64,000 nucleotides of DNA from an uncultured Hoeflea sp. (GCF_947501405.1 NZ_CANMVK010000002.1:682001-746000); one strand, 5' to 3'. Shown: positions 31,292 to 40,625, counted from the stretch's first letter. Numbers and translations are program-made. Notes: generated from the sequence alone by a model not told the origin.

Positions 31292-31942
31292 ATGACGCAT
31301 GACCAGGGGCTGATCACCGGCGAGGATGGCAGGGTGCGTTGTTTTTGGCCCGGCAAGCTGCCCGACTATCTGGCCTATCACGATGCCGAATGGGGCCGCC
31401 CGGTCACCGACGACATTCGCCTGTTTGAAAAAATCTGCTTGGAAGGCTTCCAGTCCGGGCTGTCGTGGCTCACGATCCTGCGCAAGCGTGAAAACTTCCG
31501 CGCGGCCTTCGCCGGTTTTGATTTCCACAAGATCGCCCGTTTCGACGACGTCGACATTGAGCGGCTGGTGCAGGATGCGGGCATCATCCGCCACCGCGGC
31601 AAGATCGTGTCGACCATCAACAATGCGAGCCGCGCCATCGAGATGGTTGAGGAGTTCGGCTCGCTGGCCGCCTATTTCTGGAGCCACGAACCGGGACCGG
31701 ATGAGCGGCCGCAAACCGTCGACTACGCCACCCTGACCGCCAATCCGACCACTGCCGTGTCGACCCGGATCTCCAAGGATCTGAAAAAGCGCGGCTGGAG
31801 TTTCGTCGGCCCCACCACCGTCTACGCCTTCATGCAGGCGATGGGGCTGGTCAATGATCACATCGAGGGCTGCTGCTGCCGGGCCGAGGTCGAAGCCGCA
31901 AGGGACGCGCTGGTGCGGCCGAAGATCAGGGCCCGGTCGTGA
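31292..31942 (+). CDS. tag: DNA-3-methyladenine glycosylase I
   Basis: 216 residues. Base-excision repair enzyme that removes 3-methyladenine. It shows the Tag family blocks: an N-terminal RCFWPG (with the first zinc ligand Cys), YHDAEWGRPVTDD, FEKICLEGFQSGLSWLTILRKRE, FVGPTTVYAFMQAMGLVNDHIEGCCC with the C-terminal His and Cys ligands. Start ATG has GGAG 7 bases upstream. The stop overlaps the DUF1801 gene (GTGA), so the two form a unit. The 253-base gap before it towards the L,D-transpeptidase gene would hold two divergent promoters. Confidence 0.94.
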   Translation: MTHDQGLITGEDGRVRCFWPGKLPDYLAYHDAEWGRPVTDDIRLFEKICLEGFQSGLSWLTILRKRENFRAAFAGFDFHKIARFDDVDIERLVQDAGIIRHRGKIVSTINNASRAIEMVEEFGSLAAYFWSHEPGPDERPQTVDYATLTANPTTAVSTRISKDLKKRGWSFVGPTTVYAFMQAMGLVNDHIEGCCCRAEVEAARDALVRPKIRARS

Positions 31943-32319
31943 GTTCGGCTGCACTCGACGGCGATGTTGCACCCCTTCGGGCATTGATTGTCGAGGCGGC
32001 GGCGGATGTACCGGAGATCGGCCCGCTTGTGGAAAGCCTCAAATGGGGCGAGCCAAGCTTCACGCCGCGCAGGCCCAACATCGGCAGTTCGGTTCGGATA
32101 GCCGCCAGGGAGAACGGCGACCGCGCGCTGATGTTCATCTGCCACACCGATCTGGTCGAGGAGTTCCGGGCGCTCTATCCGGATCGGCTTAGCTTCGAAG
32201 GCAACCGCGCCATCGTGCTGCCGTCCGGTGCCGAGCCGGACCTCGACGCGCTCAGGCACTGCATCGCCCTGGCGCTGACCTACAAGCTGCGCAAGTGCCG
32301 GCGCCCGAAATCCGGATGA
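31939..32319 (+). CDS. DUF1801 domain protein
   Basis: 126 residues. A small alpha/beta protein with the DUF1801 pattern: LVESLKWGEPSFTPRRPNIGSSVRI early and FYFICHTDL-like block (ALMFICHTDLVEEFRALYP) then GNRAIVLPSG. Function is unknown. The GTG start overlaps the tag stop by 4 bases, so translation is coupled. It converges on the EamA transporter gene. Confidence 0.85.
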   Translation: MSSAALDGDVAPLRALIVEAAADVPEIGPLVESLKWGEPSFTPRRPNIGSSVRIAARENGDRALMFICHTDLVEEFRALYPDRLSFEGNRAIVLPSGAEPDLDALRHCIALALTYKLRKCRRPKSG

Positions 32320-32358
32320 GGGTCCTGGCTCTGAGGCCTGGCTCGTGGTCGGCTGAAC

Positions 32359-33225
32359 TCAGGCGCGGCGTTGCTTGGCGATGATCGCCAGCGCCACCCC
32401 ACCCAAGATCAGCAGTGAGGAAACAATCAGCCTGAGCGTCCAGCCCTCGGCCAGCAGCAGCGTGCCGCCAAGCGCTGCGATCACCGGCACGGTCAATTGC
32501 ACGATCGCGCCAACGGTTGCACCGATCTGCCGGAGCACCCGGTACCACAGGGCGTAGCCCAGACCGGAGGTGACCGCGCCCGACAGCGTCGCCAGCGCCA
32601 CCCCGGTCGGGGTGGCCTGCACCGGCAGGCTGAGCAGCAGCACGACGAGACCCAGCGGCGCGATGAAAGCCACCGAGCGCAAGAAGTTATCAGCCGTCGC
32701 CTTGAGCGGATCCGGCAGGCCCCGCCCCCTTAAGGAATAGACACCCCAGGCAACGCCCGACAGCGCCATTGCGCTGGCCGCCAGCGGGTCGGGGGCTGAC
32801 AGCCCCGGCGACACCAGCCAGATGAACGCGCCAAAGGCGGTGATCAGCCCCAGCCATTCCAGCCAACCGGGACGGTCGCCCTCTTTCAGGCTCCAGCCGA
32901 TCATCGTCGCCTGCACGCAGGCAAACAGGATCAGCGCGCCGGTGCCGGTATCGAGCGCCACATAGGCGTAGGAAAACGCCGCCGCATAGACAAACAGCGC
33001 AAACGCCGAAGTCCAGGATCCGGAGCGGGGCAGGGGTGCGGCCTGGCGCGCGCCACTAAGCGCCACCAGCACCCATAGCATCAGCGCGCCGGTGACGAGC
33101 CGCACCGCCGAATAGCTGGCGGGATCGATCAACGGCGCATCGCCCGAGCCGATCGCCATCCGGCCCAGCACGGAATTGGCGGCGAAGGCGATCATCGTCA
33201 GGGCGGTGAGGAGAATGAGCTGCAA
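32359..33225 (-). CDS. EamA/DMT-family permease
   Basis: About 288 residues with ten predicted membrane helices in two EamA halves; each has the inverted-repeat style of the drug/metabolite transporter superfamily (NSVLGRMAIGSGDAPLIDPASYSAVRL pieces in the first, AVTSGLGYALWYRVLRQIGATVGAIVQLTVPVIAALGG pieces in the second). Substrate is unknown. I start at TTG 33225 (LQLILLTALTMIAF), the beginning of the first helix; the open frame upstream to 33306 is hydrophilic and improbable. The start is the least certain part of this call. Confidence 0.85.
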   Translation of the reverse strand: MQLILLTALTMIAFAANSVLGRMAIGSGDAPLIDPASYSAVRLVTGALMLWVLVALSGARQAAPLPRSGSWTSAFALFVYAAAFSYAYVALDTGTGALILFACVQATMIGWSLKEGDRPGWLEWLGLITAFGAFIWLVSPGLSAPDPLAASAMALSGVAWGVYSLRGRGLPDPLKATADNFLRSVAFIAPLGLVVLLLSLPVQATPTGVALATLSGAVTSGLGYALWYRVLRQIGATVGAIVQLTVPVIAALGGTLLLAEGWTLRLIVSSLLILGGVALAIIAKQRRA

Positions 33226-33461
33226 GGCGGTGCTTTCGCTAGGATCGGGGCCATATGACCGGCTGAGGAGGGGACGGGCAGATCGTCTGCCGGCGGTCCG
33301 GCACACAGAGGGTTATGCGCCCAGCATCGCCAGTCTCGCAGCCTTTGTCGAGCGTCACATGTCATGAGGCCGGTGGAGAAGACGGAACATCGAAGCGCCG
33401 ATGGTCGGTACCCGGTCTCGGGCGAGATCCGCGCTGCTTTGCCGCAAGCCGGGCGGGGATG

Positions 33462-33490
33462 TTGCCGGATCTTGTCTGCGGGTCTAGACT
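33462..33490 (+). promoter_or_regulatory. Candidate sigma-70-type promoter of the BA14K gene
   Basis: TTGCCG (33462-33467) and TAGACT (33485-33490) are spaced by 17 bases, 44 bases before the start codon. The remaining part of the gap from 33226 shows nothing else that I can identify. Confidence 0.3.
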
Positions 33491-33533
33491 TCAACTTGGA
33501 GGGACGACACGCATTCAATCTCAGGAGATGAAA

Positions 33534-33971
33534 ATGTTGAAGCTCGTCATGACGACCCTGATATCGGCGACTTTCTGCCTGTCGGCGCTGGTCCCCGCGT
33601 CGGCCTTGCCGGTCGCACCGATCAAACCTGCGCCCGTGTTCAGCGGCGCTTCTGATGCGCTTAATGTCCACTACAAGCGCCGCGGGTACTACCGGCACTA
33701 TAACCGCCACTATTACAACGGTCATCGCGGCTTTCGTCATCATCGCCGCGGATACCGCCATTACAATGGCTACTGGTTTCCGCCTGCGGCCTTCTCGTTC
33801 GGTATCATCATCGACCGGCATTCCTACCGTGGACACCGGGTACGTCCGGGTTTCACCCACCCGCGGCATGTGCGCTACTGCTACAACCGCTACCGCTCCT
33901 ACCGGCACTACGACAACACGTTTCAGCCCTATCACGGTCCGCGCCGGCAGTGCCGGTCGCGCTATTACTGA
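33534..33971 (+). CDS. BA14K family exported protein
   Basis: 145 residues. Signal peptide at the N-terminus (hydrophobic to about residue 24, cleaved near ASA-LPV), a middle part very rich in Tyr, His, Arg and Gly (HYNRHYYNGHRGF and so on), a short hydrophobic stretch, and a C-terminal BA14K motif RYCYNRYRSYRHYDNTF...YHGPRRQC with two Cys. In Brucella the 14-kDa immunoreactive namesake shows lectin-like behaviour. Start ATG 33534 has AGGAG 6 bases upstream; ATG 33528 is also in frame. Monocistronic; codon usage is pushed by its Tyr/His content. Confidence 0.85.
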   Translation: MLKLVMTTLISATFCLSALVPASALPVAPIKPAPVFSGASDALNVHYKRRGYYRHYNRHYYNGHRGFRHHRRGYRHYNGYWFPPAAFSFGIIIDRHSYRGHRVRPGFTHPRHVRYCYNRYRSYRHYDNTFQPYHGPRRQCRSRYY

Positions 33972-34096
33972 GCGGCTGAAACAGGCTAACGGCGGGCGTC
34001 AGCCCGCCGCCGGACCTTCCCCGGCTCTTGCGGCGTCGGGGCCTGTCGGCTAGGAGAAGCGCGATCCCGTGAGTTCTCCTGTCCCAGGCCCTTTTC

Positions 34097-35704
34097 ATGT
34101 CCGACAAAAAGCAGAAGCAGAAGAAGCCTCAGAAGCTGAAGGCGCGGCTGGCGCGCGGTTTTCCTGATCGCTCGGCCGCCGATATCCGCGCCACAGACAC
34201 GATGATGGCTAAAATCCGCACGGTCTATGAGCGCTTCGGCTATGAGCCGGTGGAAACGCCGTTTGTGGAGTACACTGATGCGCTGGGCAAGTTCCTGCCC
34301 GACCAGGACCGGCCCAATGAAGGCGTGTTTTCGTTTCAGGACGATGACGATCAGTGGCTGTCGCTGCGCTATGATCTGACCGCGCCATTGGCCCGTCATG
34401 TCGCGGAGAATTTTAACGACATCCAGTTGCCCTACCGCACCTATCGTTCAGGCTGGGTATTCCGCAACGAGAAGCCGGGCCCCGGCCGTTTCCGCCAGTT
34501 CATGCAGTTCGACGCCGATATCGTCGGCGCGCCCGGCGTCCAGGCCGACGCCGAAATGTGCATGATGATGGCCGACACCATGGAAGCGCTTGGCATTGCG
34601 CGCGGCGACTACGTCATCCGCGTCAACAACCGCAAGGTGCTCGATGGCGTGATGGAAGCCATTGGCCTCGGCGGCGAGGAAAACGCCGGCAAGCGCCTCA
34701 CGGTGCTCCGCGCCATCGACAAGCTCGACAAGTTTGGCGTTTCTGGAGTTCAGCAGTTGCTGGGTTCCGGACGAAAAGATGAGAGCGGTGATTTCACTAA
34801 AGGTGCCGAGTTAGAAGGCAATCAAATCACTGCTCTAATCAAGACCATGCTCGTTGGAACCAGAAATCCAATGAATGAAGACCCGGTGACGATTGCCGAG
34901 GACCAGTTCTTGAAGCAGTTAGCTCGCGATTATTCGGAAAACCTAACCGCATTGGATGGCGTGACTTCTCTTACCCAAATTGCTGAGATTTGTCGGTTTT
35001 CCGGTTATGGAGAAGATCAAATTGTTATTGACCCCTCCTGCGTTCGTGGACTCGAGTACTACACCGGCCCCGTCTTCGAAGCCGAATTGCTTGTGAAGGT
35101 GCCCAATGAAAAGGGTGAAATTGTCCAGTTCGGCTCCGTCGGTGGCGGCGGGCGTTACGATGGACTGGTCTCGCGCTTCATGGGTCAGCCGGTGCCTGCC
35201 ACCGGCTTTTCCATCGGCGTGTCGCGGCTGATGACGGCGCTGAAGAATCTCGGCAAGCTCTCCGGCGAGGCGACCTCGGGTCCGATCCTGGTCACCATCA
35301 TGGACCGCGACCGCATCGGCGATTACGCCAGGATGGCGCAGGACTTGAGAACCGAACTCAATCCGCTGGGCGATGACAACCAGCCGACAGGCCCCACCAT
35401 TCCGGTCGAGCTGTTTCAGGGCAATCCCAAGGATTTCCCCAAGCAGCTCCGCTATGCCGACCGCCGCGGCTCGCCTATCGCCATCATCCAGGGCGGCAAC
35501 GAGAAGCAAGCCGGCAAGCTCATCGTCAAGGATCTGATCGAGGGCAAGCGTATTGCCGAGACCATCACCGACAATGCTCAATGGCGCGAGGCCAAGGCCG
35601 GCGAACATCTTGTCGACGAGGCCGATCTGGTTATCACGGTCAAGCGCGTACTCGCCGAACAGGCGTCGGACGCTGCTTTCGATACCGAAAACCCGCAAGG
35701 CTGA
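34097..35704 (+). CDS. hisS: Histidyl-tRNA synthetase with an AT-rich internal segment
   Basis: 535 residues, about 30 longer than the rhizobial enzyme as I recall it. Class II synthetase with motif 1 region [13 protein letters not shown], motif 2 [22 protein letters not shown] in pieces, the HisA motif [11 protein letters not shown], and a C-terminal anticodon-binding part. Residues about 215-315 (34739-35040) belong to the insertion domain between motif 2 and the HisA motif; they are coded by DNA that is 47% GC by my hand count with AT-ended codons, against about 60% or more on both sides. Downstream hisZ and hisG follow closely, so the three are one operon. Confidence 0.93.
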   Translation: MSDKKQKQKKPQKLKARLARGFPDRSAADIRATDTMMAKIRTVYERFGYEPVETPFVEYTDALGKFLPDQDRPNEGVFSFQDDDDQWLSLRYDLTAPLARHVAENFNDIQLPYRTYRSGWVFRNEKPGPGRFRQFMQFDADIVGAPGVQADAEMCMMMADTMEALGIARGDYVIRVNNRKVLDGVMEAIGLGGEENAGKRLTVLRAIDKLDKFGVSGVQQLLGSGRKDESGDFTKGAELEGNQITALIKTMLVGTRNPMNEDPVTIAEDQFLKQLARDYSENLTALDGVTSLTQIAEICRFSGYGEDQIVIDPSCVRGLEYYTGPVFEAELLVKVPNEKGEIVQFGSVGGGGRYDGLVSRFMGQPVPATGFSIGVSRLMTALKNLGKLSGEATSGPILVTIMDRDRIGDYARMAQDLRTELNPLGDDNQPTGPTIPVELFQGNPKDFPKQLRYADRRGSPIAIIQGGNEKQAGKLIVKDLIEGKRIAETITDNAQWREAKAGEHLVDEADLVITVKRVLAEQASDAAFDTENPQG

Positions 35705-35711
35705 CCACACG

Positions 35712-36830
35712 ATGCCGCAGGCCGGACTTCCCGATTTCGCCGACGATCTCGCCCGCGCGCTCGATGCGTGCGGCGCAGGGCGTGTCGACATTCCGGTGAT
35801 CCAGCCCGCCGAGCCGTTTCTGGACATGGCCGGCGAGGATCTGCGCCGCCGTATTTTTTTAACCGAAAGCGAAACCGGCGAAAGCCTGTGCCTGAGGCCC
35901 GAATTTACGATTCCCGTCTGCCGCGCCCACATTGCCGAAAACGTCGCCACGCCGCGGCGCTACTCCTATTTAGGCAAGGTGTTCCGCCAGCGCCGCGACG
36001 GCGCCAGCGAGTTTTTCCAGGCCGGTGTCGAGGATCTGGGTGAAGTCGACGAGGCACAAAGTGACGCCCGCGCGCTGGCCGAAGCCCGCGCCCTGATCGC
36101 CAGTTTTGCGCCATCCTGCGAGCCGGCGGTGACGCTGGGCGATCAATCGGTGTTCGAAGCGGTGATCGCCGGTTTGGGGCTTCCGGCAGGGTGGCAGAAG
36201 CGGCTGATCCATGCTTTCGGAAATGCCCAGGCGCTCGACACCATGATTGCCCGTCTCGCAAGCCCCGATCAGGCCAGCGACCCCGATCCCTCGGTGGCGG
36301 GCTTTCTCGCGCGTGGTGATGTCGCGGGCCTCGAAGATCACATCACCGCAGTGATGGAGGCCACCGGTTACTCCACTCACGCCAGCCGCTCGCCGACTGA
36401 GATCGCCGCCCGGCTGATGGAAAAACAGGCGCTCGACGCCACCCGTCTTCCGCCTGGGTCGCTCGATGCGCTCAAGTCCTTTCTGGCCCTCGATCTGCCG
36501 CTTGACCGGGCGGCAGATGCGCTGACGGACTTTGCCGCGACGGCCGGGCTCGACATAGGCGATGCCCGCACCCGCTTTGCCGCCCGGCTCGATGCGTTGC
36601 GCGCCGCGGGCGAAGATCTGTCGGCCATACGCTGGCGCGCAGCCTTCGGGCGACCGCTGGACTACTACACCGGCCTGGTGTTCGAGGTGGCGGCGGGCGA
36701 GGGCGGCCCGGTGCTGGCCGGTGGCGGCCGCTACGACCGGCTGATGACGCTGCTTGGCGCGCGCCAGTCGATCCCTGCTGTTGGCTTTTCCCTGTGGCTC
36801 GACCGCATTGAATCCGCGAGGGCAGGCTGA
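35712..36830 (+). CDS. hisZ: ATP phosphoribosyltransferase regulatory subunit HisZ
   Basis: 372 residues. HisZ is a catalytically inactive class II synthetase-like protein that forms the active, histidine-regulated complex with short HisG. It keeps the HisRS-like fold ([26 protein letters not shown] in pieces, [52 protein letters not shown]) but lacks the anticodon domain. ATG 35712 is 7 bases after the hisS stop; the open frame upstream lies within hisS. It overlaps hisG (TGATG). Confidence 0.94.
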   Translation: MPQAGLPDFADDLARALDACGAGRVDIPVIQPAEPFLDMAGEDLRRRIFLTESETGESLCLRPEFTIPVCRAHIAENVATPRRYSYLGKVFRQRRDGASEFFQAGVEDLGEVDEAQSDARALAEARALIASFAPSCEPAVTLGDQSVFEAVIAGLGLPAGWQKRLIHAFGNAQALDTMIARLASPDQASDPDPSVAGFLARGDVAGLEDHITAVMEATGYSTHASRSPTEIAARLMEKQALDATRLPPGSLDALKSFLALDLPLDRAADALTDFAATAGLDIGDARTRFAARLDALRAAGEDLSAIRWRAAFGRPLDYYTGLVFEVAAGEGGPVLAGGGRYDRLMTLLGARQSIPAVGFSLWLDRIESARAG

Positions 36831-37525
36831 TGACGATCACCGTGGCGCTGCCCTCCAAGGGCCGGATGAAGGACGATGCCATCGCAGTATTCGCCCGCGC
36901 CGGGCTTGAAGTCTCCGCAATCGGCAACGACCGCAGCTATCGCGGGCGCATCAATGGCATCGACGGCGTGGAGGTTGCTTTCCTCTCAGCGTCCGAGATT
37001 GCCCGTGAACTGGGCGCGGGTGCCGTAGATTTCGGGATCACGGGCGAGGATCTGGTGTGTGAAAGCCTGGCGCGCGCCGATGATCGCGTTGAGATTTGTG
37101 CCCGGCTGGGCTTTGGCAATGCCGATGTGGTGGTGGCCGTGCCCGACATCTGGAAGGATGTCACCACCATGGCCGATCTCGGCGATGTCGCGGCGGATTT
37201 TCGCGCCCGGCATGGCCGCCGGCTGACCATCGCCACCAAATACTGGCGGCTGACACAGACCTTCTTTTCCACCCGCCACGGCATCCAGCTTTACCGGATC
37301 GTTGAAAGCCTCGGGGCCACCGAGGGCGCGCCGGCGTCCGGTGCTGCCGACATCATTGTCGACATCACCACCACCGGATCGACGCTGAAAGCCAACCATC
37401 TGCGGATTTTGTCCGATGGCGTGATCCTTGGGTCGGAAGCCTGCCTGGTGCGCGCCCGCAAATCCTCCCATGAGGGCGACGAAAATGTTGCCCGGCTGCT
37501 TAGCGCCGTGCGCGGCGTCTGCTGA
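36830..37525 (+). CDS. hisG: ATP phosphoribosyltransferase catalytic subunit, short form
   Basis: 231 residues, the short form that lacks the C-terminal regulatory domain and depends on HisZ. First step of histidine synthesis: ATP plus PRPP to phosphoribosyl-ATP. Family blocks: [13 protein letters not shown] at the start, [39 protein letters not shown] in pieces, and the PRPP site [17 protein letters not shown] near the end. One-base overlap with hisZ. Repeat copy B starts 20 bases after the stop. Confidence 0.96.
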   Translation: MTITVALPSKGRMKDDAIAVFARAGLEVSAIGNDRSYRGRINGIDGVEVAFLSASEIARELGAGAVDFGITGEDLVCESLARADDRVEICARLGFGNADVVVAVPDIWKDVTTMADLGDVAADFRARHGRRLTIATKYWRLTQTFFSTRHGIQLYRIVESLGATEGAPASGAADIIVDITTTGSTLKANHLRILSDGVILGSEACLVRARKSSHEGDENVARLLSAVRGVC

Positions 37526-37544
37526 CACGACCGGGCGCGTCCTT

Positions 37545-37648
37545 TAGCGCAATTCCACTTCAGCTTGAATCAGTAGCGTGTCAGAAAATGCGGGCGAGCA
37601 TCGCGAGCGGCAGCAATTTCTGATCCAACTTCGAGTGGAAATGCGCTA
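37545..37648. repeat. Palindromic TA-flanked intergenic repeat, copy B (104 bp)
   Basis: Identical to copy A (30170-30273) at 103 of 104 positions and in the same orientation, 7.4 kb away. It begins 20 bases after the hisG stop and does not touch a gene. TA is present at both edges. The rest of the 358-base gap from hisG to the spondin-domain gene holds a strong minus-strand terminator (37693-37724) and nothing else recognisable. Confidence 0.9.
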
Positions 37649-37692
37649 GGCCGGATGGATCCGGCGTCGCGGCAAATTCTTTTGCGATAGCC

Positions 37693-37724
37693 AAAAAAAA
37701 GGCCGCCTCGAAATAGAGGCGGCC
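37693..37724 (-). terminator. Strong intrinsic terminator for the spondin-domain gene
   Basis: On the minus strand, a perfect 9-bp stem (GGCCGCCTC with GAGGCGGCC), a 6-base loop and a run of eight T. It is 160 bases past the stop codon at 37884. Confidence 0.85.
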
Positions 37725-37883
37725 AGGGCGATGAGGGATCGGGAGCCTCACCGGCCGGATCGGCAGCAGGATGTCAGATCGGGGGGAACATCACCTGCGG
37801 CCTACTAAACCATTTACGCGGCCTTGAAACGAACAGATCACTTGAGGCGAAAAAAATTTTAGCCGTACATAAAGAGAGCTTCT

Positions 37884-38582
37884 CTACTCCGTCAGCTTGC
37901 GCAAACTGGCCCGTCCGATCGGGGCCAGACCGGTCGCAGTCAGAAAATGCGGCGTAGCCAGGAGCCGGATGGATTGCTGCGGCTGGGTTTCCAGATTGTC
38001 GGCCCTGAAGGTGTCACCGCCATCGGTGCCGCTGTCCCATGCCCAAAGCGTCATGACTTGTGTTTCGATCCATTCATCGTCCTTGACCAGAGCAACATCC
38101 GCAGCACCGGTAAACCAGTCTGGGCTTGGGGCGATCATCGAGACGAACGAAAGAAATGGATGATATTTGGTGGTGGTCACCGTCATGTTCACCTGGCCCG
38201 GCAGCTCCCTCAAGGGGTCAATCTGGACGATGGTGCCAACGCGCTTGCGCCGTTGGGCTTCCGCCAATTCGGCGCTCATTATGGACGCACGCCCGTTCTC
38301 CGCCACCAGTTCCAGGCCGCTGGAGGCGGTGTCGCCATCGCGAAACATGCTGTAACGGCTGTTGTGCGTGGCGGCCAGGAAGCTCGAAAGATGTGCGTTT
38401 AATGGGAATTCAAAAGGGTGGGTTTCGGCGCTCCAGGTGATGTCGATTGTCAGCTCATAGGTCACTGTCTCTTCGGCATCATCCGCTGAGGCCGGAGTGG
38501 CGATCATGAGCATGGCAACGATGAAGCTGATCAGGCCTGCCGTTGCTCCTTGAATTGTGCGCGCCATCTTGTCTTTGAACAC
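37884..38582 (-). CDS. Exported spondin-domain protein
   Basis: About 232 residues. A hydrophobic segment near the N-terminus (GLISFIVAMLMIATPASADD) is a signal peptide, so the protein is secreted or periplasmic. The rest matches a spondin_N domain: TYELTIDITWSAETHP, LSSFLAATHNSRYSMFRDG, SGLELVAENG, FLSFVSMIAPSPDWFTG, and GTDGGDTFRADNLETQP. In animals this domain belongs to extracellular matrix proteins; bacterial copies are uncharacterised. GTG 38582 (preceded by a GAGGGG-rich tract) is chosen; ATG 38567 is nearly as good. The open frame continues far upstream into the DoxX gene in another frame and is not meaningful there. Confidence 0.8.
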   Translation of the reverse strand: MFKDKMARTIQGATAGLISFIVAMLMIATPASADDAEETVTYELTIDITWSAETHPFEFPLNAHLSSFLAATHNSRYSMFRDGDTASSGLELVAENGRASIMSAELAEAQRRKRVGTIVQIDPLRELPGQVNMTVTTTKYHPFLSFVSMIAPSPDWFTGAADVALVKDDEWIETQVMTLWAWDSGTDGGDTFRADNLETQPQQSIRLLATPHFLTATGLAPIGRASLRKLTE

Positions 38583-38707
38583 TGCCCCACCCCTCGGTTG
38601 TTCCATTGGTTTTGGATCATGATGATCGCTGCTGCGCGGCTCACGAACAAGTGACACTTTCGCGATCCGGATTCCGTGCGGCTTTACAAAACGGTGAGCG
38701 AACATCA

Positions 38708-38734
38708 GAAAGCCCGGCGCGTTTGACGCCGGGC
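38708..38734 (-). terminator. Probable terminator for the DoxX gene
   Basis: An 8-bp GC stem (GCCCGGCG with CGCCGGGC) and 7-base loop; on the minus strand it is followed only by TTTC, so the T run is weak. It lies about 40 bases past the DoxX stop. Confidence 0.5.
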
Positions 38735-38770
38735 CTGTATTCATCGTGCGATGCCGAAGCGTAGACGGGG

Positions 38771-39178
38771 CTAGGCGGGCTGAGTTTGCGAACCGCCGGC
38801 CCGCCGTGCGTCCACCGACAAGCTTCCCGGGCCGCTCACGGCCAGGGCTAGGAAACCGCCCGCCATCGCGAGGTTCTTCATAAGCATGATCATCTGCGTC
38901 TGGTCCTCGGGTTGATAGTGGCCGACAAAGCCCGTCGCCACACAGAAGGCCGCCAGCGCCCAGGCGGTGTACCGGGTGAAGACGCCTGCGAGGATCGCCA
39001 GGCCTCCGAGGATTTCCAGCGCAATCACCAGCCAGACGGCGAGGCCGGGAAAGGGAACGCCGAGGCTCGCCATGTAACCCGCGGTGCCGGCCACCGCGCC
39101 CAGCTTGCTGAAACCGGCCATGATGAAAATGACGCTGAGCAACACCCGCCCAGCCAGCAATTGAAGGTTTGACGACAT
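38771..39178 (-). CDS. DoxX family membrane protein
   Basis: 135 residues with four predicted helices and the DoxX pattern: GRVLLSVIFIMAGFSKLG early, then GYMASLGVPFPGLAVWLVIALEILGGLAILAG in pieces, and MIMLMKNLAMAGGFLAL. DoxX-type proteins (for example in mycobacteria and with thiosulphate oxidation) act in the membrane in redox or stress roles; the job here is open. ATG 39178 has GGAG 6 bases upstream; the ATG at 39190 overlaps that site and is less likely. It follows the DUF427 gene on the same strand by 92 bases. Confidence 0.88.
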   Translation of the reverse strand: MSSNLQLLAGRVLLSVIFIMAGFSKLGAVAGTAGYMASLGVPFPGLAVWLVIALEILGGLAILAGVFTRYTAWALAAFCVATGFVGHYQPEDQTQMIMLMKNLAMAGGFLALAVSGPGSLSVDARRAGGSQTQPA

Positions 39179-39270
39179 GAGGTTCTCCATTTGATGTCTG
39201 CGAGGGACACCTAATGGCAAAGCGACCGAGATAGAAGATGAACAATTGTGCACATATCGTTCACCAATCC

Positions 39271-39750
39271 TCACCAATGGGTGGTGCCCGGCGCGCCCTT
39301 GATCGGTCCGGTGATGTTGGGTGTCACCCACCCGCCATAGAAGTTGCCCGGTTGCGGAATGACAGAAACACCATCGATCAGGACTTCCTGCATCGGTTCG
39401 GCGTACAGCGCGACATGGTCGGCGATTGCCGCATAGGCGGGGGTCGGTGCGGGGTAGGTCCAGGCTGCGCGCGGGGCCACGGCGCCGTCGGCCATCACAT
39501 CGAAATAGCGCGCTCTGCCCTTCCATTCGCACAGCGTCGAACGGCCGTCGGCCTCTTTGAGCGTGCCGGGTGAAAAGCCGCTCAGCGGCAGATAATAGGT
39601 CGGCGGGTGGAAGGTCTCCAGAATGCGGAAACTCGAGGTGGTTTCGGCGATCACCTGCCCGCCAAACCGCACAAGAATATGCCCGCCATAGGCTTCGATC
39701 GCCGGGGGCCTGGGATAATCGGCAACATTCTCGATTGCTTGCGGGCTCAT
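39271..39750 (-). CDS. DUF427 domain protein
   Basis: 159 residues. Small beta-rich protein with the DUF427 pattern: RVRFGGQVIAETT-like block (HILVRFGGQVIAETTSSFRILE in pieces), PPTYYLPL, CEWKGRARYFDV, AAWTYPAPTP, and the ending MQEVLIDGVSVIPQPGNFYGGWVT. No function is established. ATG 39750 is used because family similarity begins there. Divergent from the GST gene (171 bases). Confidence 0.85.
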   Translation of the reverse strand: MSPQAIENVADYPRPPAIEAYGGHILVRFGGQVIAETTSSFRILETFHPPTYYLPLSGFSPGTLKEADGRSTLCEWKGRARYFDVMADGAVAPRAAWTYPAPTPAYAAIADHVALYAEPMQEVLIDGVSVIPQPGNFYGGWVTPNITGPIKGAPGTTHW

Positions 39751-39920
39751 AAAGATCCGTCCGGTTGCAGTTGTTGCGTGAGAAACTGGCGCGCCCGCGT
39801 CAGAAGCCAAGATCGGGCACACGAAACAGTGAACACTGTGGCATCCCTACCGGCTTTGCCAGGCTCCCGCTTCGCACCTATATGCCTTGTCCAACATTCC
39901 CGCTTCAGGAAGGACATGCC

Positions 39921-40625
39921 ATGAGCGCACTTGACGCTTTTCCCATCACCCGCCGGTGGCCCGCCGCCGATCCGACGGTCATTCAGCTCTATTCCTTTCC
40001 CACGCCCAACGGCGTCAAGGTCTCGATCGCACTGGAGGAGTTGGGCCTTCCCTATGAAGCGCACCGGGTCTCGATCTTGGATAATGACCAGATGACGCCG
40101 GAGTTTCTCTCACTCAATCCCAACAACAAGATCCCGGCGATCATCGATCCGAACGGACCCGATGGAAAGCCGCTTGCGCTGTTCGAGTCGGGTGCGATCC
40201 TGCTTTGGCTGGCTGAAAAGACCGGCAAACTGCTGCCGGCCGATCCGTCGGCGCGGCTTGAAACCCTGCAATGGCTGTTTTTCCAGATTGGCGGCGTTGG
40301 CCCGATGTTCGGCCAGTTCGGGTATTTCTACAAATTCGCGGGCTCCAGGATGGAAGATCCCCATGCCCGCGACCGCTACCGGGACGAAACCAGGCGACTG
40401 CTCGGCGTCCTGGAAAAGCGTCTCGAGGGCCGGGACTTCATCGCGGGCTCAGACTACACAATAGCCGACATTGCCCTGTTTCCCTGGGTGAGAACGCTGC
40501 GCGATTTCTACGCCGCTTCCGATGTGCTTGCCCTGCCCGAATATGCGCGCGTGATGAGTTGGATGGAGACCTGCCTGGCGCGACCGGCGTCTCAGCGCGG
40601 GATGACCATCCCGGCGGCCAATTAG
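39921..40625 (+). CDS. Glutathione S-transferase (YfcG/Ure2p-like)
   Basis: 234 residues. N-terminal thioredoxin-like domain with YSFPTPNGVKVSIALEELGL, where Asn rather than Ser/Cys is at the usual active position, as in YfcG/nu-class enzymes that act as disulphide-bond oxidoreductases; then NPNNKIPAI and ESGAILLWLAEKTG, the glutathione site. The C-terminal all-helical domain has QIGGVGPMFGQFGYF and ADIALFPWV. Start ATG 39921 has AGGAAGGA upstream. It stands alone; two small hairpins without T runs lie between it and the convergent PAS gene. Confidence 0.88.
   Translation: MSALDAFPITRRWPAADPTVIQLYSFPTPNGVKVSIALEELGLPYEAHRVSILDNDQMTPEFLSLNPNNKIPAIIDPNGPDGKPLALFESGAILLWLAEKTGKLLPADPSARLETLQWLFFQIGGVGPMFGQFGYFYKFAGSRMEDPHARDRYRDETRRLLGVLEKRLEGRDFIAGSDYTIADIALFPWVRTLRDFYAASDVLALPEYARVMSWMETCLARPASQRGMTIPAAN

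Noticed and set aside
38583-39245. Open frame joining the spondin gene with upstream sequence
   Set aside because: It runs through the DoxX gene in the wrong frame; the spondin signal peptide and ribosome site lie at 38582.
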